64,000 nucleotides of DNA, taken from positions 124,001-188,000 of the forward strand of contig CAKRFN010000001.1 in assembly GCA_934320655.1 (NCBI GenBank), read 5' to 3'. This DNA comes from an uncultured Eubacterium sp. (GTDB lineage Bacteria > Bacillota > Clostridia > Lachnospirales > Lachnospiraceae). A model generated the notes under the pieces. It made no database searches. It was not told the origin of the DNA and was given only the letters and a program-made list of their open reading frames with translations. The position numbers and the translations under genes were made by a program. Position 1 is the stretch's first letter. Each line of letters opens with the position of its first letter. Of the stretch, positions 25,005 through 34,143 are shown in pieces.

Positions 25005-27782
25005 ATGGCAAAACGAGTATATGAACTTGCAAAGGAGATCGGTGTGGATAACAACTCACTGATAGAATTCCTGAAAGATAATGATATTGCGGTCAAAAGT
25101 CATATGAGTAATCTGGATGACGATGCGATCGCAAAGGTAAAAAGTGATTTTAAAAAGCCCGCAGTGAAAGCTGCTCCGGAGCACAAAGCGCCCGCTGAGG
25201 AAGAAAAGGGACCGGAGCGCCCGAAAAAGAAGGCGAGTATCACAGCGGTATTCAATCCGCAGAACAGTAAAAACATGAAGGACCGCAAGCCCGCGCAGAA
25301 GCGTCCGGCAGGCGAAAGACCGGCTCGTCCCGCAGGAGAGAGACCCGCGCGTCCTGCCCGTCCGGCAGGGGAGCGTCCGGTGCGTCCCGCAGGAGAAAGA
25401 CCGGCTCGTCCCGCAGGGGAGCGTCCGGTACGTCCCGCAGGAGAGAGACCCGCACGTCCCGCAGGAGAGAAACCCGTGCGTCCCGCTGCTGAGCAGCCGC
25501 GTCCGAGCGGTGACCGCATGATGGGCGAGCGTCCGACCCTGCGTCTGACCGGTGAGCGCGTAAATGTAGAGCGTCCGAGCCGTCCTTCAGGTGATCGCCC
25601 CGCGCGTCCCGCCCGTGGAAATGACAACCGTCCAAACAGAGGTGATGGCAATGAGAAAAATGAGAGAATGGATCGCCGTGACCGCAAAGATAACCAGAAT
25701 TATCGCGGTGGTTCCGATTTTAATAAAGGTGATAGAGGTAACAATCGATTCGGTGGCAATCGCCAGGAAAAATCTGGCGGACAGCGATTCGACCGCGAAT
25801 TAAACAAGTTTAACAAGGATTCTGCAAAGGCTGCGCCCGATGAAGTGCGCACAAAGGAGAGCCGTGATAATAATCGCAAGAAAAATGGCAATAACAATAA
25901 TAATGCGAAGAAAGATTACGATAAGCTCGGCAGCAAGAAACAGGAGCGTTTTGTAAATCTGGAGAAGCAGACCGGACACAAGAAGCGCAACGCAGTTCCC
26001 CAGCAGCCCGCTGCAAAGGAAGACGATACGATCAAGCAGATCACGCTGCCTGAGCATATGACGATCAAGGAGCTGGCTGACCGTATGAAGGTGCAGGCAT
26101 CCGTGCTGATCAAAAAGCTGTTCTTAAAAGGACAGATGGTGACCGTCAATAACGATATCAGCTATGAGGAAGCGGAGGAGATCGCTTTAGAATTCAACTT
26201 TATCGCAGAGCCGGAGGAAAAGGTAGACGTGATCGCCGAGCTGCTCAAGGAGGACGATGAGGATGAAGCTACGATGGTATCGCGTCCACCGGTTGTCTGT
26301 GTCATGGGTCATGTCGATCACGGTAAAACATCCCTGCTCGATGCGATCCGCCATACAAAGGTGACAGACAAAGAGGCAGGCGGTATCACACAGGCGATTG
26401 GTGCCTATATTGTGACTGCAAACGGTCAGAAGATCACATTTTTAGATACACCGGGTCATGAGGCATTCACGGCTATGCGTATGCGTGGTGCTAATTCGAC
26501 CGATATTGCGATTTTAGTCGTAGCTGCGGACGATGGCGTGATGCCGCAGACCGTAGAGGCGATCAACCATGCAAAGGCAGCTGGTGTCGAGATCATCGTA
26601 GCTGTCAATAAGATCGATAAGCCCGCAGCAAATATCGATAAAGTAAAACAGGAGTTATCCGAGTATGAGCTGATCCCAGAGGATTGGGGCGGCAGCACGA
26701 TCTTCTGTCCGGTATCCGCACATACCAAGGAAGGTATCGATAACTTATTGGATATGATCCTTTTGACCGCAGAGGTATTGGAGCTCAAGGCAAATCCGAA
26801 GCGTAATGCAAGAGGTCTTGTCATCGAGGCACAGCTTGATAAGGGACGCGGAGCTGTCGCAACTGTTCTCGTACAGAAGGGAACGTTAAAGGTCGGCCAG
26901 CCGATCGCCTGCGGTAGCAGCTACGGAAAAGTGCGTGCGATGATCGACGACAACGGCAGACGGGTCAAAGAGGCAGGACCGTCTACTCCGGTAGAGATCC
27001 TCGGACTGAACAATGTGCCGGATGCCGGCGAGACATTTGTCGCTATGGAATCCGAAAAAGAGGCTAAGGCATTTGCAGAGACTTATATTTCCGAGAGCAA
27101 GAACAAGCTGATCGAGGAGACAAAGGCAAAGATGTCACTCGACGATCTGTTCTCACAGATCCAGTCCGGAAATGTCAAGGAATTAAACATCATCGTAAAG
27201 GCAGATGTACAGGGATCGGTAGAGGCAGTCAAGCAGTCACTCGTGAAGCTGTCGAACGAGGAAGTTGTTGTCAAGGTTATCCACGGTGGTGTCGGAGCGA
27301 TCAACGAGTCCGATGTCATCCTTGCATCCGCATCCAATGCGATCATTATCGGATTCAATGTCAGACCCGACCCGATGGCAAAGGCGACCGCAGACCGCGA
27401 GGGCGTAGATGTCCGTCTGTACAAGGTAATTTACAATGCGATCGAGGATGTAGAGGCTGCGATGAAGGGTATGTTAGACCCGATCTTCGAGGAGAAGATC
27501 ATAGGTCATGCGGAAGTGCGCCAGATCTTCAAGGCATCCGGAGTCGGAAATATTGCCGGTTCCTATGTGCTTGACGGTGTTTTTGAGCGCGGCTGCAAAG
27601 TGCGCGTGACACGTGAGGGTGAGCAGATCTTCGAGGGCGATCTGGCTTCGCTGAAGCGTTTCAAGGATGATGTCAAAGAGGTTAAGACCGGTTATGAGTG
27701 CGGTCTGGTACTGGATGGATTTAACGATATTCAGGAGCTGGATATCATCGAAGCATATAAGATGGTGGAGGTACCTCGCTAA
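25005..27782 (+). CDS. infB: Translation initiation factor IF-2
   Basis: GTPase that delivers initiator tRNA to the 30S subunit. 925 residues. IF2-N domains near 1-55 and 345-395 flank a low-complexity region. The G domain starts at GHVDHGKT (about 434) with DTPGHEAF and NKIDK following; domains II, III and IV complete it. Residues about 97-170 are near-perfect 8-residue repeats of the type RPAGERPA, encoded by 24-bp units, followed by an Asn/Asp/Arg-rich linker. The extension is long but IF2 N-termini are variable in length. Co-transcribed with nusA. Confidence 0.97.
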   Translation: MAKRVYELAKEIGVDNNSLIEFLKDNDIAVKSHMSNLDDDAIAKVKSDFKKPAVKAAPEHKAPAEEEKGPERPKKKASITAVFNPQNSKNMKDRKPAQKRPAGERPARPAGERPARPARPAGERPVRPAGERPARPAGERPVRPAGERPARPAGEKPVRPAAEQPRPSGDRMMGERPTLRLTGERVNVERPSRPSGDRPARPARGNDNRPNRGDGNEKNERMDRRDRKDNQNYRGGSDFNKGDRGNNRFGGNRQEKSGGQRFDRELNKFNKDSAKAAPDEVRTKESRDNNRKKNGNNNNNAKKDYDKLGSKKQERFVNLEKQTGHKKRNAVPQQPAAKEDDTIKQITLPEHMTIKELADRMKVQASVLIKKLFLKGQMVTVNNDISYEEAEEIALEFNFIAEPEEKVDVIAELLKEDDEDEATMVSRPPVVCVMGHVDHGKTSLLDAIRHTKVTDKEAGGITQAIGAYIVTANGQKITFLDTPGHEAFTAMRMRGANSTDIAILVVAADDGVMPQTVEAINHAKAAGVEIIVAVNKIDKPAANIDKVKQELSEYELIPEDWGGSTIFCPVSAHTKEGIDNLLDMILLTAEVLELKANPKRNARGLVIEAQLDKGRGAVATVLVQKGTLKVGQPIACGSSYGKVRAMIDDNGRRVKEAGPSTPVEILGLNNVPDAGETFVAMESEKEAKAFAETYISESKNKLIEETKAKMSLDDLFSQIQSGNVKELNIIVKADVQGSVEAVKQSLVKLSNEEVVVKVIHGGVGAINESDVILASASNAIIIGFNVRPDPMAKATADREGVDVRLYKVIYNAIEDVEAAMKGMLDPIFEEKIIGHAEVRQIFKASGVGNIAGSYVLDGVFERGCKVRVTREGEQIFEGDLASLKRFKDDVKEVKTGYECGLVLDGFNDIQELDIIEAYKMVEVPR
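25300..25500 (+). repeat. 24-bp tandem repeats inside infB
   Basis: About eight imperfect copies of a 24-bp unit (consensus CGTCCCGCAGGAGAGAGACC plus 4 bases), each encoding RPAGERPA or RPAGERPV. One 9-bp insertion (CGTCCTGCC) disturbs the period. All differences keep the reading frame. Confidence 0.85.
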
Positions 27783-27784
27783 TT

Positions 27785-28162
27785 ATGAGAAAAAACAGTA
27801 TCAAAAATACGAGAATCAACGAGGAAGTGCATCGTGAACTCTCGAATATTATACGCGGTGAGATCAAAGATCCCCGCATCCACCCCATGACAAGCGTCGT
27901 GGCGGTGGAGGTGGCACCGGATCTCAAGACCTGCAAGGCATATATCAGTGTGCTGGGCGACGAGGAAGCACAGAAGAGCACACTGGCGGGTCTGCGCAGC
28001 GCAGAAGGCTATATCCGCCGTACACTGGCGAAAAATATCAATCTGCGCAACACACCGGAAGTGAAATTTATCATGGATCAGTCGATCGCCTACGGCGTGA
28101 AAATGTCAAAGCTGATCGATGAGGTCAACCATAAAAAAGGTGAAGAACATGAAGAAGATTGA
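27785..28162 (+). CDS. rbfA: 30S ribosome-binding factor A
   Basis: Cold-adaptation factor for 16S rRNA maturation. 125 residues with the KH-like fold: RINEEVHRELSNIIRGEIKDPRI, MTSVVAVEVAPDLKTCKAYISVLG, and LRNTPEVKFIMDQSI. Starts 2 nt after infB and overlaps nrnA by 14 nt. Confidence 0.96.
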   Translation: MRKNSIKNTRINEEVHRELSNIIRGEIKDPRIHPMTSVVAVEVAPDLKTCKAYISVLGDEEAQKSTLAGLRSAEGYIRRTLAKNINLRNTPEVKFIMDQSIAYGVKMSKLIDEVNHKKGEEHEED

Positions 28163-29102
28163 TGAATTGCTGGACGGTATCACATCTGTGGCGATCGCCG
28201 GACATGTAAAGCCGGACGGAGACTGCGTCGGTTCGACACTGGCGCTGTACAATTATATCAAAAATAATCATCCGGATACCGAGGTATGTCTGTATCTGGA
28301 ATCGATCCCGAATCTGTTCCGCTTTCTGGCGCGTGCGGATGAGATCGTAAATGACTGCACACAGGAGCATGTGTATGACCTGTTTTTTGCGCTCGACTGT
28401 GGTGACAGAGGACGGCTCGGTGAGGCGATCCGCTATTTTGACAGCGCAAAGCATACAGCATGTGTCGATCATCATATCAGCAACCAGAGTTTTGCGGACG
28501 ACAACCTGATCGTGCCTGACGCAAGCTCCACATCGGAGCTGATCTACGGTCTGTTAGACGAGCAGAAGATCACAAAGGAGATCGCAGAATGTCTCTATGT
28601 GGGCATTATCCACGATACCGGTGTGTTCCAGTATTCCTGCACTTCCTCCAAGACGATGAATATTGCAGGAAAGCTCATGGATAAAGGCATTGATTATCCG
28701 ACGATCGTCGACAAGACATTTTTTGAAAAGACGTTCGAGCAGAACCAGATTTTAGCATGTGCACTGCTGAAAGCAAAGCGCTATTTTGACGACCGCTGTA
28801 TCGCCAGCGTGATTACAAAAGAGGACATGGACACTTATCATGCACTGCCGAAGCATCTCGAGGGCATTGTCGCACAGATGCGCAGCACAAAAGGCGTGGA
28901 TGTGGCGATTCTGTTGTATGAGAATGCAGATGGCAGCTACAAGGCATCCATGCGGACAAACGGAGCTGTAGATGTCGCTGCGATCTGTGGCAGACACGGA
29001 GGCGGCGGTCATGTGCGCGCTGCCGGGGCGACGCTGCACGGCGAGCCGGAGCAGTTGTTAGAGATGCTGCTGGGCGATGTCAGGGAGCAGTTGGCAGACT
29101 AG
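28149..29102 (+). CDS. nrnA: DHH/DHHA1 phosphoesterase, NrnA-like
   Basis: Bifunctional nanoRNase / pAp phosphatase family, which degrades short oligoribonucleotides including pGpG and pApA. 317 residues. Metal sites: GHVKPDGDCVGST (residues 18-30), ALDCGDRGRLG, the DHH triad in CVDHHISNQ (about 107), and an HDTGVF Asp; the C-terminal DHHA1 domain carries GGGGHVRAAG. ATG 28149 is preceded by AAGGTG; the frame extends to 28119 without homology. rbfA-nrnA-truB order is usual in Firmicutes. Confidence 0.93.
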   Translation: MKKIDELLDGITSVAIAGHVKPDGDCVGSTLALYNYIKNNHPDTEVCLYLESIPNLFRFLARADEIVNDCTQEHVYDLFFALDCGDRGRLGEAIRYFDSAKHTACVDHHISNQSFADDNLIVPDASSTSELIYGLLDEQKITKEIAECLYVGIIHDTGVFQYSCTSSKTMNIAGKLMDKGIDYPTIVDKTFFEKTFEQNQILACALLKAKRYFDDRCIASVITKEDMDTYHALPKHLEGIVAQMRSTKGVDVAILLYENADGSYKASMRTNGAVDVAAICGRHGGGGHVRAAGATLHGEPEQLLEMLLGDVREQLAD

Positions 29103-29124
29103 ACGGTGAAGGAACGAAGCAGTT

Positions 29125-30030
29125 ATGAATGGAATCATCAACGTATATAAAGAAGCCGGTTATACATCCTTTGATGTTGTGGCAAAGCTGCGTGGGATTC
29201 TGCGTGAGAAAAAGATCGGTCATACCGGAACATTAGATCCGGAGGCGACCGGCGTGCTGCCGGTGTGCATCGGCAATGCGACAAAGGTCTGCGCACTTCT
29301 GACCGATAAGGATAAGGTGTATGAGGCGGTATTACGTCTCGGTATCACAACAGATACGCAGGATGCGACGGGAACCGTACTTAGTGACCATGGCGGACAG
29401 GCGGCATGTCTGGATGAACAGACGGTGCGAGATGCGATCATGGATTTTGTCGGCAGCTATGAGCAGATTCCGCCGATGTATTCGGCGTTAAAGGTTGGAG
29501 GAAGAAAGCTGTGTGATCTGGCGCGCGAGGGCATCGAGGTCGAGCGCAAGGCGCGTACCGTGCAGATCTATGAAATCAAAATTTCGCAGATCGATCTGCC
29601 CTGTGTGACGATGCAGGTGCATTGTTCAAAAGGCACCTATATCCGTACTCTGTGCGCAGATATCGGTGAACGGCTCGGCGTCGGCGGCATGATGAAGTCT
29701 CTGATTCGTACCCGCGTGAGCTGTTTTTCACTCGAAGAGGCACATACGCTTGCACAGATCGAGGAATACCGCGACTGTGGGCGGCTTGACGAGATCCTGC
29801 TGCCGGTGGACGGCGTATTTGACAATCTGCCCCAGTTACAGATTTCAGCATCCGCCGAAGCACAAAAAAAGCTGCGCAACGGAAACCGTCTGGAAAGGGA
29901 TGATCTGACCGGTGATTCCGGCGGTGCGTCATCCGGCTGCCGCGTCTATGATGCGGACGGCAGATTTTGCGGCATCTACGGATGGGATGCTGCGCGCGGC
30001 GATTATAAGTGCAAAAAAATGTTTTTGTAG
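29125..30030 (+). CDS. truB: tRNA pseudouridine-55 synthase
   Basis: Makes pseudouridine 55 in the T loop of tRNAs. 301 residues with the catalytic Asp38 in HTGTLDPEATGVLP, the YSALKVGGRKLCDLAREG motif and the SKGTYIRTLCADIG motif. GAAGGAACGAAGC precedes the ATG. The next gene, ribF, starts 37 nt later, the usual truB-ribF pair. Confidence 0.96.
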   Translation: MNGIINVYKEAGYTSFDVVAKLRGILREKKIGHTGTLDPEATGVLPVCIGNATKVCALLTDKDKVYEAVLRLGITTDTQDATGTVLSDHGGQAACLDEQTVRDAIMDFVGSYEQIPPMYSALKVGGRKLCDLAREGIEVERKARTVQIYEIKISQIDLPCVTMQVHCSKGTYIRTLCADIGERLGVGGMMKSLIRTRVSCFSLEEAHTLAQIEEYRDCGRLDEILLPVDGVFDNLPQLQISASAEAQKKLRNGNRLERDDLTGDSGGASSGCRVYDADGRFCGIYGWDAARGDYKCKKMFL

Positions 30031-30067
30031 TAGTATCATAAGTATGATAGAAAATAGGGATATACCA

Positions 30068-31000
30068 ATGATTTGTTTGCAGGAAATAGAACAATTTCAT
30101 ATCAGTGAGCCGACCGCACTCACGATCGGCAAATTTGACGGACTGCACAGAGGACATGAGGAGCTGATCCGCCGCTTGCTGCGGAAGCAGAGACGGGGAC
30201 AGAAGGCAGTAGTGTTTACCTTTGACATTCCCCCAAAAAAGCTCACAGAGGGCGACGGGATGCGGCTGCTGTCCACGAATGCGGAAAAGCGGGCGCTCTT
30301 TGAGGAGCGCGGCATGGATTATCTGCTACAGTGTCCGTTCACACCGAAGATCATGAGCATGGAGCCGGAAAAATTCGTGGAGTGGATCGTGGGCGCGCTC
30401 AATGTCAAGAGTATTGTTGTCGGCGAGGACTGCGGATTCGGGCATAACAGGCGGGGCGATTACAAGCTGCTTGCGCAGCTGGCACCGGAGTACGGCTATG
30501 AGCTGGAGGTTGTCAAAAAGCTACAGTTTGACGGTCGGGATATCAGCAGCACCTATATCCGTGAGGAGATCCAGAAGGGAAATATGGAGACCGCGGCGAT
30601 GCTGCTCGGCCATCCTTATTCGATTGATGGAACGGTGGAGACCGGCAATCAGATCGGGCGCACGATCGGCATTCCGACAGCGAATATCGAGGCGGAGCCG
30701 GACAAGCTGCTGCCGCCGTTCGGTGTGTATGCGGCGTCCATTGACTTTGAGCATGAGCGCTATTACGGAATCGCAAACATCGGCAGAAAGCCGACGATCA
30801 AGCCCAAACACGGCGATCAGAATCCGGTCGGGGTCGAGATGCATATTCTGCACTTTCATAAAGATATTTATTGTGAGCCGGTACGGATCTCCTTTCATGC
30901 GTTCGAGCGTCCGGAAGTGAAGTTTGATTCGATTTCGGACTTGCAGGCGCAGATTGAAAGGGATATAGTATTTAGTGAGCAGTATTTTGAGAAAATTTAG
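30068..31000 (+). CDS. ribF: Bifunctional riboflavin kinase / FAD synthetase
   Basis: Converts riboflavin to FMN and FMN to FAD. 310 residues from ATG 30068, which has AGGGA 7-8 nt upstream; an ATG at 30044 is a possible alternative adding eight residues. FAD synthetase domain: TIGKFDGLHRGHEELI and the GEDCGFGHNRRGDYKLL and SSTYIREEI motifs. Riboflavin kinase domain: GRTIGIPTANIEAEPDKLLPPFGVYA. Last gene of the operon. Confidence 0.95.
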   Translation: MICLQEIEQFHISEPTALTIGKFDGLHRGHEELIRRLLRKQRRGQKAVVFTFDIPPKKLTEGDGMRLLSTNAEKRALFEERGMDYLLQCPFTPKIMSMEPEKFVEWIVGALNVKSIVVGEDCGFGHNRRGDYKLLAQLAPEYGYELEVVKKLQFDGRDISSTYIREEIQKGNMETAAMLLGHPYSIDGTVETGNQIGRTIGIPTANIEAEPDKLLPPFGVYAASIDFEHERYYGIANIGRKPTIKPKHGDQNPVGVEMHILHFHKDIYCEPVRISFHAFERPEVKFDSISDLQAQIERDIVFSEQYFEKI

Positions 31001-31038
31001 CGATAGGATGATAGCAGAATAGCAAAAGAGGAGTAAAT

Positions 31039-32658
31039 ATGAGCTTAATTTTAACATTGATGGGCGGTCTCGGTCTGTTTTTATTCGGTATGAATTTCAT
31101 GAGTCAGGGATTGCAGAAAGCAGCGGGTGCAAAGCTGCGTTCCGTGTTGACAGCCATCTCAAAAAATAAATATATCGGAGTGTTGTTCGGCGCGTTGTTT
31201 ACCGCGATCATCCAGTCCTCCGGCGCGACAACGGTTATGGTCGTCACGTTTGTAAATGCGGGACTGATGGAGCTGACACAGGCGGTCGGCATTATTTTCG
31301 GTGCCAATATTGGTACGACGATCACTGCACAGCTCGTTTCGTTCAATCTGACTGCGATTGCACCGGTGATTTTGTTTGTCGGTGTCGTGATGTTTTTATT
31401 TATGAAAAAACCGATCTTTAAAAAGATCGGAGAGGTCGTGATCGGTTTCGGTGCACTGTTTATGGGTATCAGTATGATGTCCGGTTCGATGCAGCAGTTA
31501 AACGATTATCCGGCTGTTATCAATACGCTGTCACGGCTGACAAACCCGATTTTAGCGATTTTAGTCGGTCTGATCATAACAGTGATCGTACAGAGTTCGT
31601 CCGTAACCGTCAGTATTTTGCTGTTGATGGCAGGACAGGGTCTGGTCACACTGCCAGTCTGCTTTTATTTCATTCTCGGATGTAATATCGGTTCCTGTAC
31701 ACCGGCGGTCATGGCGGCGATGGATGCCAAAAAGGATGCAAAACGCGCCGCACTCATCCATGTGCTGTTTAACGTGTTCGGCATGGTCATTATCTCGATC
31801 ATACTGATCTTTGCGATGGAGCCGTTTACGGCGTTTATCCATGCGATCTCCGGAGGCGACATTAAGCGAAGCGTGGCAAATACGGATACGATCTACAAAG
31901 TATTCCAGACCATCATCTTTTTACCGGTAACGACACAGTTCATCAAGCTGGTAAACCGTCTGATCCCCGGAACCGATGTCAAGCAGGAGGGCTTTTCGTT
32001 ACAGTATATCAATATGACGAGTGTATTCTCGCCGACTGCTGCGATCGTTGAGGCAATGCAGGAGATCGGTCGTATGGGCAGAAAAGCAGAGCAGAATCTT
32101 AAGCTTTCGATGGAGGCATTTTTTGACGGAGACCAGTCGAAGATCGATCAGGTTTACCAGACGGAAAAATATATCGATTACCTGAGCCATGAGATCACAG
32201 ATTATCTCGTGGATGTCAACCAGAGACAGCTGCCGGTTGCCGACAGTCTGAAAATCGGTGGTCTGTTCCATGTTGTCAACGATATCGAACGAATCGGCGA
32301 TCACGCGGAGAATATCGCGGATGCAGCCGTTCGTATGAAGGAGCAGAATCTGACATTTACGAAGAAGGCGACAAAAGAGATTAAGGATATGTTTGAGCGG
32401 GATATGCGTATTCTGACCTGTGCACTGGAAATGTTTGAGAACGAAGACCGTTCCCATATGCAGGAGATCCTCGGGATCGAGGAGGAGGTCGACCAGATGG
32501 AGATCGATCTGCAAAACTCCCATATCCGCCGAATGGCAAAGGGCAAATGCTCTCCGGAGTCCGGTCTGGTCTTTACAGATCTCGTGACAGGATTGGAGCG
32601 AATCGCGGATCATGCGACCAATATCGCGTTTGCACTGACAAATTCTACAGAGCAGTAG
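31039..32658 (+). CDS. Na/Pi-cotransporter family protein with PhoU domain
   Basis: NptA/YjbB-type transporter for phosphate, membrane-bound. 539 residues: two inverted transmembrane repeats, each with a QSS motif (QSSGATTVMV near 56 and QSSSVTVSIL near 181), then cytoplasmic PhoU-like helices from about 340 (NDIERIGDHAENIA, and LERIADHATNIA). No phosphate operon genes adjoin it; export of phosphate has been shown for the E. coli relative. AAAGAGGAG ribosome-binding site. The gene is separated from the next by a promoter/hairpin unit. Confidence 0.88.
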   Translation: MSLILTLMGGLGLFLFGMNFMSQGLQKAAGAKLRSVLTAISKNKYIGVLFGALFTAIIQSSGATTVMVVTFVNAGLMELTQAVGIIFGANIGTTITAQLVSFNLTAIAPVILFVGVVMFLFMKKPIFKKIGEVVIGFGALFMGISMMSGSMQQLNDYPAVINTLSRLTNPILAILVGLIITVIVQSSSVTVSILLLMAGQGLVTLPVCFYFILGCNIGSCTPAVMAAMDAKKDAKRAALIHVLFNVFGMVIISIILIFAMEPFTAFIHAISGGDIKRSVANTDTIYKVFQTIIFLPVTTQFIKLVNRLIPGTDVKQEGFSLQYINMTSVFSPTAAIVEAMQEIGRMGRKAEQNLKLSMEAFFDGDQSKIDQVYQTEKYIDYLSHEITDYLVDVNQRQLPVADSLKIGGLFHVVNDIERIGDHAENIADAAVRMKEQNLTFTKKATKEIKDMFERDMRILTCALEMFENEDRSHMQEILGIEEEVDQMEIDLQNSHIRRMAKGKCSPESGLVFTDLVTGLERIADHATNIAFALTNSTEQ

Positions 32659-32711
32659 CCGTTACCTGTCGAAGCATGCGATATAATTATTACAGAATTA
32701 TTACAGAATGA

Positions 32712-32740
32712 TTGACATGTGACAAACGTGTTGCTATAAT
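32712..32740 (+). promoter_or_regulatory. Perfect consensus SigA promoter before NlpC/P60 gene
   Basis: TTGACA (32712-32717), 17-nt spacer, TATAAT (32735-32740). Immediately upstream is a direct repeat of the 11-mer ATTATTACAGA, twice end to end between about 32684 and 32709. The predicted start near 32747 falls just before a terminator-like hairpin. Confidence 0.8.
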
Positions 32741-32750
32741 ATTTACCAGA

Positions 32751-32785
32751 TAACAGTAGATGCTATCGTCTACTGTTATTTTTTT
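32751..32785 (+). terminator. Terminator-like hairpin directly downstream of the promoter
   Basis: TAACAGTAGA (32751-32760) pairs perfectly with TCTACTGTTA (32769-32778) around an 8-nt loop and is followed by T7. It could end the transporter transcript, attenuate the NlpC/P60 transcript or protect its 5' end (see findings). Confidence 0.75.
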
Positions 32786-32829
32786 GAAATACTATATCAG
32801 ATCGTTTCATTTGCAGACAGGAGGCATAT

Positions 32830-33942
32830 ATGAAACATAATTATGTAGATTTGAAAAAATTCAGCTTTGTTTTTGCATCCGTTCTCGGAACGGTATTATT
32901 TTGCGCATCACCGCAGGACACTTACGCGGCAGCACATGCAGGTATGTCGGCAGTGATTTCCGGTTACCTGAGCCAGACGGAGGGGCTTACGATCGCAAAC
33001 AGCGACATTTCTTTATCACGCGCGGCATTGCAGAATGACAGTGTACCGGTGGCTGCGCAGAGTGTGGACGAGACGGATACAGAGGATACAGAAGACGAAA
33101 CATTTTGCGGATATACAAATCTGGGACTTGCCAATGTAGACAATTACCTGAATGTCAGGGAGGCGGCGGACGAGACATCCGATCTCGTCGGAAAGATGCC
33201 GGCAGGCGCAGGCTGTGAGGTCTATGAAAAAGAAAATGGCTGGTATCACATCAGATCCGGCAAAGTCGATGGTTATGTATCAGCGGATTATCTGCTGACC
33301 GGAGAAAAAGCAAAGGAAAAGGCGAAAAAATATATCAAGGAAGTAGCGACCGTCACGACGACGACACTGTTTGTCCGTGAAAAGCCGAATACGGACTGTA
33401 CGATCATCACAATGGTCCCGATTGAGGAGGAGCTGACCGTATTAAAGAAAGTAGACGACGGCGCATGGTACAAGATCGAGATTGACGATGAGGAGGGCTT
33501 TGTGAGCGGTGAGTATGTAGAGATCTCACAGAAACTCCCGAAAGCGATGACGATCTCCGAAGTCAAGTATGGACAGGGTGTATCGAATGTCCGTGTAGAT
33601 CTGGTACAGTATGCACTCCAGTTTGTCGGCAATCCGTATGTCTGGGGTGGTACAAGCCTCACACACGGCGTAGACTGCTCCGGTTTCACGATGCAGGTAT
33701 ACGCAAAGTACGGTGTTTATTTACCGCACTCCTCACGTGCACAGCCGAACTGCGGACGCTCGATCAGTGCAGCAGAGGCACAGCCGGGAGATCTGTTCTT
33801 CTATGGCAGTGGCGGCAGCATCAATCACGTAGCAATTTATATCGGTGGTGGCCGTGTCGTACACGCCAGCAACCACAGAGACGGTATCAAGATCTCGAAT
33901 GCATATTACCGCACACCGTTAAAAGTAGTCAGCTATTTATAA
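32830..33942 (+). CDS. Secreted NlpC/P60 peptidoglycan hydrolase with two SH3 domains
   Basis: Probable gamma-D-glutamyl-diamino-acid endopeptidase acting on the cell wall. 370 residues: signal peptide (about 1-37, ending near TYAAAHA), spacer, bacterial SH3 domains at about 95-155 and 170-235, and an NlpC/P60 domain (about 255-370) with the catalytic Cys in VDCSGF (about 282), His in NHVAIYIG (about 332) and a third polar residue in VVHASNH. GGAGG ribosome-binding site. Monocistronic: own promoter upstream, terminator downstream. Confidence 0.93.
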   Translation: MKHNYVDLKKFSFVFASVLGTVLFCASPQDTYAAAHAGMSAVISGYLSQTEGLTIANSDISLSRAALQNDSVPVAAQSVDETDTEDTEDETFCGYTNLGLANVDNYLNVREAADETSDLVGKMPAGAGCEVYEKENGWYHIRSGKVDGYVSADYLLTGEKAKEKAKKYIKEVATVTTTTLFVREKPNTDCTIITMVPIEEELTVLKKVDDGAWYKIEIDDEEGFVSGEYVEISQKLPKAMTISEVKYGQGVSNVRVDLVQYALQFVGNPYVWGGTSLTHGVDCSGFTMQVYAKYGVYLPHSSRAQPNCGRSISAAEAQPGDLFFYGSGGSINHVAIYIGGGRVVHASNHRDGIKISNAYYRTPLKVVSYL

Positions 33943-33964
33943 GAATTTATAAGAAATATGACAG

Positions 33965-33999
33965 AAAGCAGGCAGTTTGTATAAGCTGCCTGCTTTTTT
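33965..33999 (+). terminator. Terminator after NlpC/P60 gene
   Basis: AAAGCAGGCAG (33965-33975) pairs perfectly with CTGCCTGCTTT (33986-33996), then T residues. Confidence 0.9.
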
Positions 34000-34042
34000 G
34001 CTGCAAAGAAAATATAATTTTTTACAAAAAAGGTGGCGCTTA

Positions 34043-34070
34043 TTGAGAAAATTTGTTAAATTAGTATAAA
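34043..34070 (+). promoter_or_regulatory. Promoter of the hydrogenase operon
   Basis: TTGAGA (34043-34048), 16-nt spacer, TATAAA (34065-34070). The leader (about 34077-34143) can form GGGTG/CACCC and GCGCG pairings of unknown meaning. Confidence 0.5.
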
Positions 34071-34143
34071 AGGGTGATTACGCGCCATAACACCCGGGGG
34101 AATGCGCGGCGCGATCAAATAATCGCAAAGGAGAAGTAAATCT

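Noticed and set aside
25300..25500. CRISPR-like array of regular repeats
   Set aside because: Repeats are tandem without unique spacers and encode the Pro-rich linker of IF-2 in frame.
32700..32829. c-di-AMP (ydaO-type) riboswitch before the NlpC/P60 gene
   Set aside because: The leader is too short and shows one simple hairpin, not the multi-helix riboswitch fold.
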